From positions 24,599 to 38,716 of the forward strand of contig MU646518.1 in NCBI GenBank assembly GCA_026770585.1: a DNA stretch of 14,118 nt, in the 5' to 3' direction. Below the pieces are notes generated by a model. It searched no databases, was not told where the DNA came from, and was given only the letters and a program-made list of their open reading frames with translations. This stretch comes from Baffinella frigidus (taxonomy: Eukaryota; Cryptophyceae; Cryptomonadales; Baffinellaceae). Positions 1 through 6,548 of this stretch are shown here, piece after piece; the stretch's first letter is position 1; each line of letters begins with the position of its first letter. The translations under genes and the position numbers were made by a program.

Positions 1-157
1 CCCCCCCCCCCCCTTGCACGCAAGGCACTGTATATCCGTCATTCACCACACACTGTACCGGGGAACCTCGCTCATAAGAAACCGCGCCCCCCTAGGACCC
101 TACTGTATGCCTATATGCCTAGGGCCCTCTCCCGTGTAAAGCGCATTGTTTGGGTAT
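1..157. other. Left edge: poly(C) and degenerate P85/FB-like fragment
   Basis: Thirteen C residues open the window. No gene is visible. Around 89-126 the words CCCCCTAGGACCCTAC and TGCCTAGGGCCC resemble the CCTAGGACCCTACGG module of the P85 repeats, in degraded form. At 134-146 GTGTAAAGCGCATTG resembles the TGTAAAGC word seen again near 1141, 1313 and in the 8668-9700 repeats. Confidence 0.5.
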
Positions 158-250
158 AGGGTTTAGGGTTTAGGGTTTAGGGTTTAGGGTTTAGGGTTTA
201 GGGTTTAGGGTTTAGGGTTTGGGGTTTGGGGTTTAGGGTTTAGGGGTTTC
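158..250 (+). repeat. Telomere-type TTTAGGG array, block 1
   Basis: About a dozen consecutive TTTAGGG heptamers, the last few drifting to TTTGGGG. This is the plant/alga/protist type of telomeric repeat. The array stops at an ACTAC hairpin (251-389) and resumes at 394, so it is interstitial or subtelomeric rather than a clean chromosome end. Confidence 0.93.
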
Positions 251-389
251 ATCGGGGGCAATAATTTAATTAAATGAAAATGGGCAAAGGAATTTACTAC
301 ACAAATGCTTGACTATTACTAGTATGAGCCCTCTGTGCAGTACATTTCGTTGCCCGTTTTCATTAAATTAAATAGTATCCCCGGATTAG
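251..389 (+). mobile_element. ACTAC-family hairpin element inserted in telomeric repeat
   Basis: The left half (ATCGGGGGCAATAATTTAA onward) is the imperfect reverse complement of the right half, which ends CCCCGGAT. The inner part carries the family core: TTTACTACACAAATGC, a loop with ACTATTACT, then GTGCAGTACATTTCG. TTTAGGG repeats lie on both sides, as expected if the element jumped into the array. A possible 4-bp duplication TTCA (248-251 and 390-393) is weak. It encodes no protein, so it is best described as a MITE-like or foldback element. Confidence 0.75.
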
Positions 390-393
390 TTCA

Positions 394-533
394 GGGTTTA
401 GGGTTTAGGGTTTAGGGTCCAGGGTTTAGGATTGAGGGTTTAGGGTTCAGGGTTCAGGGTTTCGGGATGATGGATTATGGATTATGGATGAGGGTTTAGG
501 GATTAAGGTTGAGGGTTTTGGGTTTAGGGAGAG
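394..533 (+). repeat. Degenerate TTTAGGG array, block 2
   Basis: Continuation of block 1 beyond the inserted hairpin. Units read TTTAGGG, TTCAGGG, TTGAGGG and TTTCGGG, with a short GATTATG interruption at 473-488. The decay suggests an old interstitial telomeric tract. Confidence 0.85.
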
Positions 534-615
534 GACCTTGAAGGACGAGTGAGTACACTTAAAATAAGACTTGTGTCTGAAATTCCGACGAGTGACCTGA
601 CGTGGAGATCTAATC
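534..615. repeat. GGACCTTGAAGGA module, first copy, and spacer
   Basis: GAGGACCTTGAAGGACGAGT at about 533 recurs at about 1119 and 1294. In the two later copies it is followed by a GTAAAGC word. The rest of the stretch shows nothing recognisable. Confidence 0.55.
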
Positions 616-764
616 CCGGCGAGCATTTCTCAGGAATACGATTTTGGTGAATCTTAAAGGGTAGAAATAAGACAGTCGCCCATCTAGCCTTCATTTATAG
701 CCTTGAGATACACCACAATAGGATCGGAGATCCCCGAAATCGTATTTCTGAGGATTACTCGTCC
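616..764. repeat. Imperfect inverted repeat (40-bp arms)
   Basis: Arms at roughly 616-654 and 721-764. The left arm contains CTCAGGAATACGATTTTGG; the right arm, read as its reverse complement, contains CTCAGAAATACGATTTCGG. The central 65 bp have no recognisable content. Likely a decayed MITE. Confidence 0.6.
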
Positions 765-804
765 GGATGAGAGCCAGCGCGATCCGGGGGCGAGAGAGAC
801 CTTT

Positions 805-947
805 CCAGCAACCCTCACGGGAGGGCCAAATCGTCGATTTTCAGTCCTTGGTTTCACCTGGGCAGACCCCATTTGTCGGGGGGTCTTCCAAGGTAAAGTG
901 AAGGCTCGAAAATCGACGATTTGGTCCCCTCCCGTGAGGGTTGGTGG
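805..947. repeat. Long near-perfect hairpin, about 66-bp arms
   Basis: The left arm 805-870 (CAACCCTCACGGGAGGG, then CCAAATCGTCGATTTTC) pairs with the right arm 879-947 across a loop of about 8 nt. The stem tips are near-perfect and the inner part has scattered mismatches. Open frames across this region read through both arms and are not evidence of coding. Candidate foldback element or long hairpin RNA if transcribed. Confidence 0.8.
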
Positions 948-978
948 TTATCGGGGCGGGTCGGAGGGCTCTTGGGGG

Positions 979-1080
979 GGTATTCAAAAGTCAATTTTCA
1001 AAGGGAAACCGGTATTCAAAAGTCAATTTTGATTGAAAACGGCTCCAAGAACGTGCGAACGGCTCCAAGAACGGGCACTG
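979..1080 (+). repeat. Two short direct duplications
   Basis: TATTCAAAAGTCAATTTT occurs at about 980 and again at about 1013. AACGGCTCCAAGAACG occurs at 1038 and 1058, a 20-bp period. Simple local duplications; no gene seen. Confidence 0.75.
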
Positions 1081-1117
1081 GACAACCCTCGAAGGGCCTT
1101 GCGTAGCTGAGGGGGGC

Positions 1118-1163
1118 GAGGACCTTGAAGGACGATTGTGAGTAAAGCACATCGCTGCACACG
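1118..1163 (+). repeat. GGACCTTGAAGGA module, second copy
   Basis: GAGGACCTTGAAGGACGA followed by GTAAAGCACATCGCTGCACA. A third copy at about 1293-1342 reads GGACCTTGAAGGAGGAGTGA, then GTAAAGCGCGTCGCTACACA. The second copy abuts a P85 repeat. Confidence 0.6.
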
Positions 1164-1270
1164 ACCCTACGGTAGGCAACCCGTAGGGCCATAGGGGGGT
1201 TCCTACGAATAAGGTAACGGAAACTCGGCCCGAAATGGGCCCAAAATGCCTTGGTAGCCCGGTGTGTGGC
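1164..1270 (+). mobile_element. P85 repeat, copy 1
   Basis: Contains CCCTACGGTAGGCAACCCG, TAGGGGGGTTCCTACG, AAGGTAACGGAAACTCGG and a diverged right end (CCAAAATGCCTTGGTAGCCC, then GGTGTGTGG). It matches P85 copies at 4811 (reverse), 8764, 9982 and 10264. The usual left end GAATAACCCCTAAGCG is missing. Non-coding; a transposon derivative is inferred from the inverted ends of the full-length copy at 4811-4970. Confidence 0.7.
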
Positions 1271-1292
1271 GGGGTGGGTTTGAGGCGGGCTC

Positions 1293-1342
1293 GGACCTTG
1301 AAGGAGGAGTGAGTGTAAAGCGCGTCGCTACACACGATCCCG
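1293..1342 (+). repeat. GGACCTTGAAGGA module, third copy
   Basis: GGACCTTGAAGGAGGAGTGA leads into GTGTAAAGCGCGTCGCTACA. It parallels the copy at 1118-1163, but what follows here is unrelated rather than P85. Confidence 0.55.
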
Positions 1343-1380
1343 ACTCGCGAGAACCCCTTGTCGGAGAGGAACGCGTGCAC

Positions 1381-1467
1381 CTCCTGCCCAACAGGAGTGG
1401 AAGCCAGTCACGTGACCAGGCGCGCCACGGGTCACGTGATAAGTCACGTGTCCAATCACGTGGCGCG
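1381..1467. promoter_or_regulatory. Cluster of four CACGTG (G-box/E-box) motifs
   Basis: CACGTG at 1409, 1433, 1445 and 1457, i.e. spacings of 24, 12 and 12 bp, inside an outer inverted repeat CGCGCCACG ... CGTGGCGCG (about 1421-1467). A small hairpin CTCCTG/CAGGAG sits at 1381-1397. CACGTG is the classical bHLH and bZIP binding core, but no adjacent gene is visible, so a regulatory role is only inferred. It parallels the CACGTG minisatellite at 9757-9918. Confidence 0.4.
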
Positions 1468-1510
1468 AGGCCGGTCCGCTGAATCATCTCGGGGATGAGG
1501 TGGATCCGGA

Positions 1511-1654
1511 CCACCACTCGGGGGACTACGAAGGTTTCGAGATCCCTAGATTTAGCGGTAACGTGACCAAATTTGCACCAGATAAGGCCTTAAAGTCAAT
1601 TGCGTCGCGGGAAGTTGACTTTTGATAAAATGTTCGTAGTCCGCCGAGTGGTTG
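1511..1654 (+). mobile_element. Family A element, copy 1
   Basis: Terminal inverted repeats CCACTCGGGGGACTACGAA (from 1514) and, at the right end, the reverse complement of CCACTCGGCGGACTACGAA (to 1651). The interior holds TAACGTGACCAAATTTGC and AGTTGACTTTTGATAAAA. Copies 2 (4315-4450, reverse) and 3 (7748-7885) share the interior and the end type. No open frame of note: a MITE. Confidence 0.75.
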
Positions 1655-1671
1655 GTCGTCAATTTCACAGG

Positions 1672-1824
1672 CTAACGTCCTGAAAATGGGGAAGTAAGGC
1701 CTACGGCATTGCCCAGGACCTCCTACCGTAGGCCGAGGGATCCTAGGACCAAAAAGTCTCGGCCTACGGTAGGAGGTCCTGGGCAATGCCGTAGGCCTGA
1801 CTACCCCATTTTCAGGCCGTTACC
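1672..1824. mobile_element. FB foldback element, copy 1
   Basis: Arms of about 67 bp, 1672-1738 and 1758-1824, pair almost perfectly. They include CCCCATTTTCAGG, GGCCTACGG, CAATGCCGTAGGCC and GGACCTCCTACCGTAGGCC words. The loop is GGATCCTAGGACCAAAAAGT-like, about 20 nt. A second full copy lies at 11945-12105 in opposite orientation; half-copies occur at 3365-3430 and 8495-8660. Confidence 0.85.
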
Positions 1825-1839
1825 CTATTAACTTAAGAC

Positions 1840-2042
1840 TTCTCTCTTTGTCCTGCAACGTGCAAGCGTGAGAGTGATCCACTTGTGGCGAAAATGATCC
1901 ACTTATGGAAAAGCTCACGTTTGTCTACCTGGGAATAGCTCACGTTTCCGAGGCGGGCTTGTCCTCAAGGCTCAAACCGAAACCCGAAACCCGAAACCCG
2001 AGAGCCCTGCCGGCGTGCTTGCTGACGCGAGGTTGGTCCTAC
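1840..2042. other. Non-coding stretch with short duplications and a CCCGAAA run
   Basis: TGATCCACTTGTGG and TGATCCACTTATGG (about 1876 and 1896), then two copies of AGCTCACGTTT (about 1912 and 1937). CGAGGCGGGCTTGTCCTC at about 1950 is one of many copies of this word in the window. ACCCGAAACCCGAAACCCGA at 1980-2000 looks like a CCCGAAA variant of the telomeric complement. No gene seen. Confidence 0.55.
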
Positions 2043-2188
2043 ATTCATCTCCACAAAAGTATTAATTAATTGCTTTTGGCGCAACGAAATTTACCACACA
2101 AATGCTCTACTATTACTTTTATGAGCAAATCGTGTAGTAATTTTCGTTGCCCAGAAGCAATCAATTAATACTTGTATGGAGATTAACA
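2043..2188 (+). mobile_element. ACTAC-family hairpin, copy 2
   Basis: Arms of about 60 bp starting TTCATCTCCACAAAAGTATT and ending as the reverse complement of TTAATCTCCATACAAGTATT. The inner core is ACGAAATTTACCACACAAATGC, with the word ACTATTACT, then GTGTAGTAATTTTCGTTGCC. It is a sister of 2294-2436; the two share both arms and core. It encodes nothing. Confidence 0.85.
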
Positions 2189-2290
2189 TAGACTTTTGCA
2201 TCACTCAACGCGAGGCTGAAGGGCCTCGTTGAGGACCTGTATCGAGAGTAATAAAGAAGAAGAAGAAGAAGGCGACAAGTAGACCCTACT
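2189..2290 (+). repeat. GAA module, copy 1 (leader hairpin plus (GAA)n)
   Basis: Contains GCATCACTCAACG, a hairpin GAGGCTGAAGGGCCTC, then GGACCTGTATCGAGAGTAAT directly before AAAGAAGAAGAAGAAGAAGG. The leader words recur before the other GAA tracts at 6330 and 11010 and, inverted, at 2764-2800, so the GAA run belongs to a defined repeat module. Confidence 0.65.
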
Positions 2291-2293
2291 AAG

Positions 2294-2436
2294 TTCATCT
2301 CCACAAAAGTATTAATTAATTGCTTTTGGTGCAACGAAATTTACTACACAAACGCTTTACTATTACTTTTATGAGCAAATCGTGTGGTAATTTTCGTTGC
2401 CCAAAAGCAATTAATTATTACTTGTATGGAGATTAA
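2294..2436 (+). mobile_element. ACTAC-family hairpin, copy 3
   Basis: Nearly identical to 2043-2188 over both arms and core (TTTACTACACAAACGC, ACTATTACT, GTGTGGTAATTTTCG). The copy starts lie 251 bp apart and flank the GAA module, so the pair may come from a segmental duplication or two insertions of one subfamily. Confidence 0.85.
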
Positions 2437-2465
2437 AGTGAACCTCCTGAAGCGTGCGAGAGACC

Positions 2466-2662
2466 TACTCGAGGCTAGAAATGTGACCATTTTAAGACTG
2501 GGATTCTTTTACAAGTGAAGGGGGGGAAAAAGAGATGTGTAGTAATTTTCACACAAAGAGGGGCAATTGGTCATTCCCCCAGCAACGTGACCAAACCTGC
2601 CCGTGACTGGTACTGAATTTAACAACCCCAAATTTAAAATGGTCCCATTTCTAGCCTCGAGT
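2466..2662 (+). mobile_element. Inverted-repeat element with half an ACTAC core, copy A
   Basis: Terminal repeats: the left end has CTCGAGGCTAGAAATGTGAC and the right end is the reverse complement of CTCGAGGCTAGAAATGGGAC. Inside are TTCTTTTACAAGTGAAG, GTGTAGTAATTTTCA (half core), GGTCATTCCCCCAGCAACGTGACC in two parts, and TGGTACTGAATTTAACAACC. A second copy at 12552-12725 has lost its right terminus and carries a different palindromic centre. Confidence 0.75.
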
Positions 2663-2762
2663 GGACCTTTAACCGTCGTGCAGAAAGCGGATGCTAAGTC
2701 CACCGTTAACAGTCGTAAGTCCACCGCTAACCGTCGTGCAGAAAGACGTTGAAGGTGACGTC
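2663..2762 (+). repeat. Short direct duplications (AACCGTCGTGCAGAAAG)
   Basis: AACCGTCGTGCAGAAAG occurs at about 2670 and 2729; TAAGTCCACCG with TAAC follows twice between them. No coding signal. Confidence 0.6.
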
Positions 2763-2763
2763 A

Positions 2764-2805
2764 TCATCTTCTTCTTCTTGGTTATTACTCTTGATACAGG
2801 TCCTA
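2764..2805 (-). repeat. GAA module, inverted copy
   Basis: On the minus strand this reads GGACCTGTATCAAGAGTAAT then AACCAAGAAGAAGAAG, matching 2232-2268 on the plus strand closely. The inverted pair brackets copy 3 of the ACTAC family and element 2466-2662. Confidence 0.65.
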
Positions 2806-2846
2806 GGTAGGCCCTTAAGCCTTAAGTCATCTGAAAAGCCACACAC

Positions 2847-2988
2847 TGTGCTGGTCTCATCCGGGGAAACGCATTTTTCTTTTGGAATCTGGCAACGAAA
2901 ATTACTACACACGCGGGCCTTACTAGTAATAGTAAAGCATTCGTGCAGTAATTTTCGTTGCCAGATTCATGTGCCAGGCCTCTCAACT
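2847..2988 (-). mobile_element. ACTAC-family hairpin, copy 5 (GAATCTGG arms)
   Basis: A 142-bp unit almost identical to 4967-5108. The stem GAATCTGGCAACGAAAATTA then CTACACACG (2885-2913) pairs with 2940-2967. The loop, read on the minus strand, gives ATGCTTTACTATTACTAGTA, the same loop as the other members. The outer arms are unrelated to those of copies 1 to 3. Confidence 0.85.
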
Positions 2989-3110
2989 CGGTGTGGCAGC
3001 ACACCGAGGCGGGCTCGTTAATGAGGCTCGCAGACTATTGTATCACTCAAATCAAGGCTCAAGAGCCTCATTTCTAGCCTCGCGTGGGTCAACCGCGCGG
3101 GTTTTCAGGT
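2987..3110. repeat. Short perfect hairpins after the ACTAC element
   Basis: CTCGGTGTG, loop GCAG, CACACCGAG at 2987-3008. AGGCTC, AA, GAGCCT at 3055-3068. The latter follows TATCACTCAA, the leader word of the GAA modules. The remainder holds CGAGGCGGGCTCG and no gene. Confidence 0.6.
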
Positions 3111-3134
3111 AATTTTTAATTTTTTTTAAACCTT

Positions 3135-3215
3135 TGGAATCAATGAAAATTACTACACAACTGCTTTAATATTACTAACAAAGATCATGATGTGTAGTAA
3201 ATTATGGGATTCGGA
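3135..3215 (+). mobile_element. ACTAC-family hairpin, copy 6
   Basis: GAAAATTACTACACAACTGC, TTTAATATTACTA, then GTGTAGTAAATTATGGGATT. The outer stem is short (GGAATCAAT with its imperfect partner). Its right arm continues into the word GTAAATTATGGGATTCGGAC, which recurs twice downstream. Confidence 0.7.
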
Positions 3216-3480
3216 CCTCTGAGGCGGGTTTTCAGGACGTTGCCCTGTTAATGGGTCTGTCTTCTACTCATACTGGCTACGTGTCATTTAGTACTACGGA
3301 ATGAATCGTTGCGTTTAGCGTGGTAAATTATGGGATTCGCACCTCTGAGGCGGGCTCTTCCTGGGGCCCTACGGCCTACCGTAGGCAATACCGTAGGCCT
3401 AACTACCCGATTTTCAGGACGTTGCCCTATTAGTGTGGTAAATTATGGGATTCGGACCTCTGAGACGGGCTCGTCCGGGT
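3192..3480 (+). repeat. Three direct copies of a TAAATTATGGGATTCG module
   Basis: Copies start near 3192, 3320 and 3435; each reads on into ACCTCTGAGGCGGG, or GAGACGGG in the third. A diverged fourth lies at about 3743. Interspersed are TTTTCAGGACGTTGCCCT words (3229 and 3412) and a half FB arm at 3365-3430 (CTACCGTAGGCAATACCG, then TAGGCCTAACTACCCG). The stretch is a patchwork of fragments from the defined families. Confidence 0.65.
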
Positions 3481-3485
3481 AGTTA

Positions 3486-3701
3486 GGCCTACGGTACAGT
3501 GGACCTACCCTAACACATACCCGTCGGGGCCGGACTGATTGAGTATGCGTGGAGGGTAGGTATGCGTTATGGTGTCCACCCTTCAGGTATCTTCCTTGCA
3601 GGGGGAAATCGGGGGCCGGCCGAAGGAGTATGTGTGGAGGGTAAGTATGTGTTACGGTAGCTTGTGTTAGGGTAGGTGCACTGTTTTGCCTACGGTAGGC
3701 C
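3486..3701. mobile_element. Inverted-repeat element with inner direct repeats
   Basis: Ends: GGCCTACGGTACAGTGGACC at the left, followed by TACCCTAACACA. The right end is the reverse complement of GGCCTACCGTAGGC plus AAAACAGTGCACC and TACCCTAACACA. Inside, two 34-bp direct repeats (3541-3574 and 3626-3659) share GAGTATG, GTGGAGGGTA and GTATG words with several transitions. No coding signal. Confidence 0.65.
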
Positions 3702-3752
3702 GTAGGGCCCCTAGGACCAAATGATTCGTAGGACCCCCACTAGGATTCAGAC

Positions 3753-4096
3753 CTCCGAGGCGGGCTCGTCCTCGCGGAGCATCTCCACCAGGATCACCGA
3801 CACCTGCGCGGAGGGAATCAAATCAAATCAAATCAAACGTTTGATTTGGGTTTGCACTGTCACTTCTTAAGTTAACAGAGGTTCCACTTTTGCTTTGAGA
3901 CGTTCCACTCTCGACTTTTGTCTCGGTGGGCCGCGCTCTTTCAGGGCGTGCCACCAAGACAAAGATCCTGGACGGCAGTCGAGAAGCAAGAGGAATGAAT
4001 CAAATCAAACGTTTGATTTGATTTGATTTGATTCTCCGAGGCGGGCTCGTCCTCCCGGAGCATCTCCACCAGGATCACTGACACCTGTTCGGAGGG
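3753..4096 (+). repeat. 63-bp direct repeats with AATCA palindromes
   Basis: Two copies of a 63-bp unit (3753-3815 and 4034-4096) share CGAGGCGGGCTCGTCCTC, GGAGCATCTCCACCAGGATC and GACACCTG, with about six differences. Beside each lies a run of AATCA pentamers meeting TGATT pentamers at a central AACGTT (3816-3848 and 3998-4033), forming palindromes. A hairpin TTTGTCTCGGTGG/CCACCAAGACAAA sits between at 3917-3963. No gene is visible. Confidence 0.8.
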
Positions 4097-4314
4097 TTTG
4101 ATTTGATTTGTTTTGTGTGTGATCTTGATTTGTTTTGTTTTGTGTGTGGTACTGATTTATTTTGTTTTGCGTGATTTGTTTTGCTGTGCGTGATTTGTAC
4201 GGACTAGCACCTGGTGCCCGATAAAACTCCAAAAGCGGCCAAAAATATCCAAAAGTGGCCGATTTGTACCAACCCAATAGAAAGACACATGCACGGGTTG
4301 GAGAATGCGTAGAC
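4097..4314 (+). other. T/G-rich low-complexity tract and small duplication
   Basis: Degenerate GATTTGTTTTGTGTGTG units run from about 4097 to 4200. CCAAAAGCGGCC (about 4229) and CCAAAAGTGGCC (about 4249) are a small direct duplication. No gene seen. Confidence 0.6.
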
Positions 4315-4450
4315 CGCACGGTGGACTACGAACCTTTCATCAAAAGTCAACTTGCCTGAAGACAATTGACTTAAAGAATTTTACTAGTGCAAATTGGCCA
4401 CGTTACACTCTGGAATCAGGGCCCACGAACCCCTCGAAGCCCACTGCACT
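4315..4450 (-). mobile_element. Family A element, copy 2 (reverse)
   Basis: Reverse orientation relative to copies 1 and 3. Starts CGCACGGTGGACTACGAACC and ends with the reverse complement of AGTGGGCTTCGAGGGGTTCG. The interior shares TTGACTTTTGAT and CAATTGTCTTCAGGCAAG (minus-strand reading) with copy 3. Its right end runs directly into the hairpin at 4446. Confidence 0.75.
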
Positions 4451-4584
4451 GCCAGCGAGAAAATTTCGCAGAGGATGTGAAGACACTATAATGTGTCTCA
4501 GACACATTATAGTCACTGTGACAGCGACAACAATATCTTAAAAGGGTCTTCACGTCCTCTGCGAAATTTTCTCGCTGGCAGTGC
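4446..4584. mobile_element. Perfect-arm foldback with nested hairpin
   Basis: The 39-bp arms 4446-4484 and 4546-4584 (outer end GCACTGCCAGCGAGAAAATT) differ at one position. Immediately inside the left arm is a second hairpin: ACTATAATGTGTC, loop TCA, GACACATTATAGT (4485-4513). The near-identity of the arms points to a recent origin or to arm homogenisation. Confidence 0.85.
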
Positions 4585-4615
4585 ACTGTGTGGATAGTCA
4601 TACAGGTCCCTCGTA

Positions 4616-4711
4616 TTGGTATTAATCAAGGTTGGTGTTAATCAAGGTTGGTATTAATCAAGGTTGGTGTTAATCAAGGTCGGTATTATTCAAGGTTGGT
4701 TGTTATCAACG
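4616..4711 (+). repeat. 16-bp minisatellite, six units
   Basis: TTGGTATTAATCAAGG and TTGGTGTTAATCAAGG alternate in units 1 to 4, a 32-bp higher-order period; units 5 and 6 are diverged (TCGGTATTATTCAAGG, TTGGTTGTTATCAACG). The units abut without spacers, so it is not a CRISPR. Confidence 0.9.
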
Positions 4712-4810
4712 TCTCTCTCATTGGTATGTTGATAGTAACAAAGGTCTCCCCGGTTTAGCAACAAGACAGCAGCCCGGTCAGCAAGCGCGGCTTTTGCCGA
4801 TGACGTGCAG

Positions 4811-4970
4811 CCACACAGCGGGCTACGAAGGGATTTTCGGGCAGGAAATGCCCGAGTTTCCGTTACCTGATCCATAGGAACCCCCCTATGTCCCTACGGG
4901 TTGCCTACCGTAGGGTCCTAGGTCTTATCGCTTAGGAGTTATTCGAAATCCCTTCGAGGTCCGCTGTGTG
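4811..4970 (-). mobile_element. P85 repeat, full-length copy (reverse)
   Basis: The most complete P85 copy. Ends: CCACACAGCGGGCTACGAAG at the left; the right end is the reverse complement of CACACAGCGGACCTCGAAGG. Inside, on the minus strand, are TAACTCCTAAGCGATAAG, CCTAGGACCCTACGGTAGGC, AACCCGTAGGG, CATAGGGGGGTTCCTA and GGTAACGGAAACTCGGGC. The inverted ends support a MITE. The ends resemble those of family A, which suggests one shared mobilising enzyme. Confidence 0.75.
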
Positions 4971-5108
4971 CTGGTCTCATCCGGGGAAACGCATTTTTCT
5001 TTTGGAATCTGGCAACAAAAATTACCACACATGCGGGCCTTACTAGTAATAGTAAAGCATTCGTGCAGTAATTTTCGTTGCCAGATTCATGTGCCAGGCC
5101 TCTCAACT
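4967..5108 (-). mobile_element. ACTAC-family hairpin, copy 7
   Basis: Near-identical over 142 bp to 2847-2988, differing at a few positions (e.g. AACAAAAATTACCACACATG against AACGAAAATTACTACACACG). It abuts the right end of P85 copy 4811-4970. Confidence 0.85.
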
Positions 5109-5256
5109 TAAACAGTGTTTTCGCTATCTTGGGATGAGGTTTCTCCTATATTAAATCTCTGTCGAAGCTAGTATTGCAAAATAAGAGAGAAACCACCCTT
5201 AAGGTAGCATAAAAGGTGGTTTGAATTGAGTGGCCTCGCACATGAAGATTCCAAAC
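5080..5256. repeat. Imperfect inverted repeat overlapping the ACTAC copy
   Basis: ATTCATGTGCCAGGCCTCTC then AACTTAAAC at 5086-5115 has a diverged inverted partner at about 5222-5254. Inside, a GAGGTTTCTC/GAGAGAAACC pair and the hairpin AAACCACC ... GGTGGTTT (about 5194-5223) are visible. The hairpin loop contains CTTAAGGTAGCATAA, which looks like a large-subunit rRNA word but lacks the flanking rRNA context. Confidence 0.5.
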
Positions 5257-5261
5257 AAAAA

Positions 5262-5465
5262 AACGGATTAGGACCGGACCTGAGTCGTGTCCCAGTTCCC
5301 TAATTAGCGTTGTCGTTTAATTAGGAATCCTAATTGAATTTACTATGCCCTAACTAATTCTTCCTATTCAACCTCCTATTGAAAAGGAACTGATTCAGTT
5401 ATCTTCCGTGTTGATAACTGTGCAATGCGTAACGGATTAGGTCAGGACCTGAGTCGTATCCCAGT
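5262..5465 (+). repeat. AT-rich insert flanked by 35-bp direct repeats
   Basis: Direct repeats at 5262-5296 and 5431-5465 share AACGGATTAGG, GGACCTGAGTCGT and TCCCAGT. The 134 bp between are AT-rich (CTAATTAG, TAATTAGGAATCCTAATTG) and include a hairpin CAGTTATC/GATAACTG at 5396-5420. This could be an insertion between duplicated flanks or a decayed LTR-like unit; no coding capacity. Confidence 0.6.
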
Positions 5466-5748
5466 CGATGCCTGAGAGTACCTGCTCACGACCACCCACT
5501 TATCAGCGGCCGAGTTCCTTTTCGCCTTGAAATCGAGGCGAAATTCCGGTTGGAATCCAGGGCAAAGGACAAGACTTTATTACAAATCGTTTAGATGGAC
5601 TGTATCCGTAAAGCCCCCGGTGGCTGCCAAGTGGGGGGCTTGAAATGATTGTTATGCGGGGCTGATAATGATGCATGTGGCAGGGCCGAAAATGATCGAG
5701 TAGAGGCTGGCCAGCCGTCGTAAGGGGCCTTTCAAGGCGAGGCAAGCC
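5466..5748. other. Non-coding stretch with two hairpins
   Basis: TTCGCCT/AGGCGAA hairpin at about 5520-5541 and AAGCCCCC/GGGGGGCTT at about 5610-5642. Repeated AAATGAT and AATGATG words around 5645-5700. No convincing gene. Confidence 0.5.
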
Positions 5749-6134
5749 ACTCAAGTGAATTTCGCTGGGGCGTCCACACCACGCAAGAGTGTAGGGCGGA
5801 CCTTGGAAAACAAGTCAGTTCACACGGAATTTGTACCAACTTTCCGAATTTTTGATTTTTCTCTGGGGAGCATGTCCACTTATGAACTTAAAAAATAGTC
5901 AGATCTGACTATTTCTCCCGAAAGCCAGTCAGCTCTACACTACTCAAGTGAATTTCGCTGGGGCGTCCACACCACGCAAGAGTGTAGGGCGGACCTTGGA
6001 AAACAAGTCAGTTCACACGGAATTTGTACCAACTTTCCGAATTTTTGATTTTTCTCTGGGGAGCATGTCCACTTGTGAACTTAAAAAATAGTCAGATCTG
6101 ACTATTTCTCCCGAAAGCCAGTCAGCTCTACACT
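5749..6134 (+). repeat. 193-bp tandem duplication with one mismatch
   Basis: Copy 1 is 5749-5941 and copy 2 is 5942-6134. By eye they differ at one base (CACTTATGAAC against CACTTGTGAAC, near 5882 and 6075). The unit carries part of an H element. CACT is present at both duplication boundaries (about 5748 and 6131), which suggests a microhomology-mediated event. Very recent. Confidence 0.93.
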
Positions 6135-6145
6135 CTTGCGTGGCA
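5971..6145 (+). mobile_element. H element, copy in the second duplication unit
   Basis: Terminal repeats CCACGCAAGAGTGTAGGGC (left) and CTACACTCTTGCGTGG (right). The centre is a perfect 22-bp palindrome at 6086-6107 (AAATAGTCAGA and its complement). The first unit (5778-5941) has the left end and a palindrome at 5893-5914, but its right end was lost at the duplication junction. Flanking dinucleotide CA on both sides. Confidence 0.85.
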
Positions 6146-6208
6146 ATGATGCGTGTGCTGCGTAGTGAACTTGTGAGCAGCTCATGCCTGAGGCGGGTCC
6201 GTCGTGAG

Positions 6209-6308
6209 CCACACGGGGTTATCCATGCGAACAGAACCAACGGACATTTCCTGGGCAAAAATCCGATAATTGACTTATGATTCTGTTCGCATGAATAGCC
6301 TCGTGTGG
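6209..6308. mobile_element. 100-bp MITE with 28-bp inverted ends
   Basis: Left end CCACACGGGGTTATCCATGC then GAACAGAA; right end is the reverse complement of CCACACGAGGCTATTCATGC then GAACAGAA. The interior is about 40 bp with no features. No other full copy noticed. Confidence 0.75.
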
Positions 6309-6329
6309 AGGCGCATTGCCGTTTGGATC

Positions 6330-6488
6330 ACTCATCTCTAAGCTTGAGAGTACTAAAGAAGAAGAAGACTAGTAAACCAGAAGAAGACATGATAATAACG
6401 AAGAACGAGACTAAAAAAGAAGAAGAAGAGTAATAACGAAGAGGAAGACTAATAAGGAAGAAAAAGACTAAGAGAGAAGAAAAAAGAC
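6330..6488 (+). repeat. GAA module, copy 3 (degenerate purine tract)
   Basis: GTTTGGATCACTCATCTC, then an AAGCTTGAGAGTA leader, then about 135 bp of GAAGAAGA alternating with GACTAATAA-like words. The same leader (GTTTGGACCACTCATCTC) precedes the larger tract at 11010. Open frames on the minus strand are low-complexity translations. Confidence 0.7.
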
Positions 6489-6548
6489 GCGCACGACCGC
6501 GGTCACGTCCCGCATCGCCCACACAAGAATGCTAGATGGGCCTATTTA
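6489..6548. repeat. Boundary repeat shared (inverted) with 9100-9129
   Basis: CACACAAGAATGCTAG then ATGGGCCTATTT at 6520-6547 is the imperfect inverted copy of AAATAGGGCCCCTCTAGCAT at 9100. GGTCACGT occurs at 6501. Confidence 0.55.

Noticed and set aside
703-1032. 109-codon plus-strand frame and 62-codon minus frame
   Set aside because: They run through both arms of the 805-947 hairpin and adjacent duplications; a mirror-image stem easily stays open and shows no protein-like pattern.
4616-4711. Possible CRISPR-like array
   Set aside because: 16-bp units are contiguous and diverge at one end; an ordinary minisatellite.
5190-5225. CTTAAGGTAGCATAA, which looks like the conserved helix region of large-subunit (mitochondrial) rRNA
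   Set aside because: It lies in the loop of a simple 8-bp hairpin; the expected flanking rRNA sequence and spacing to the next conserved block are absent.
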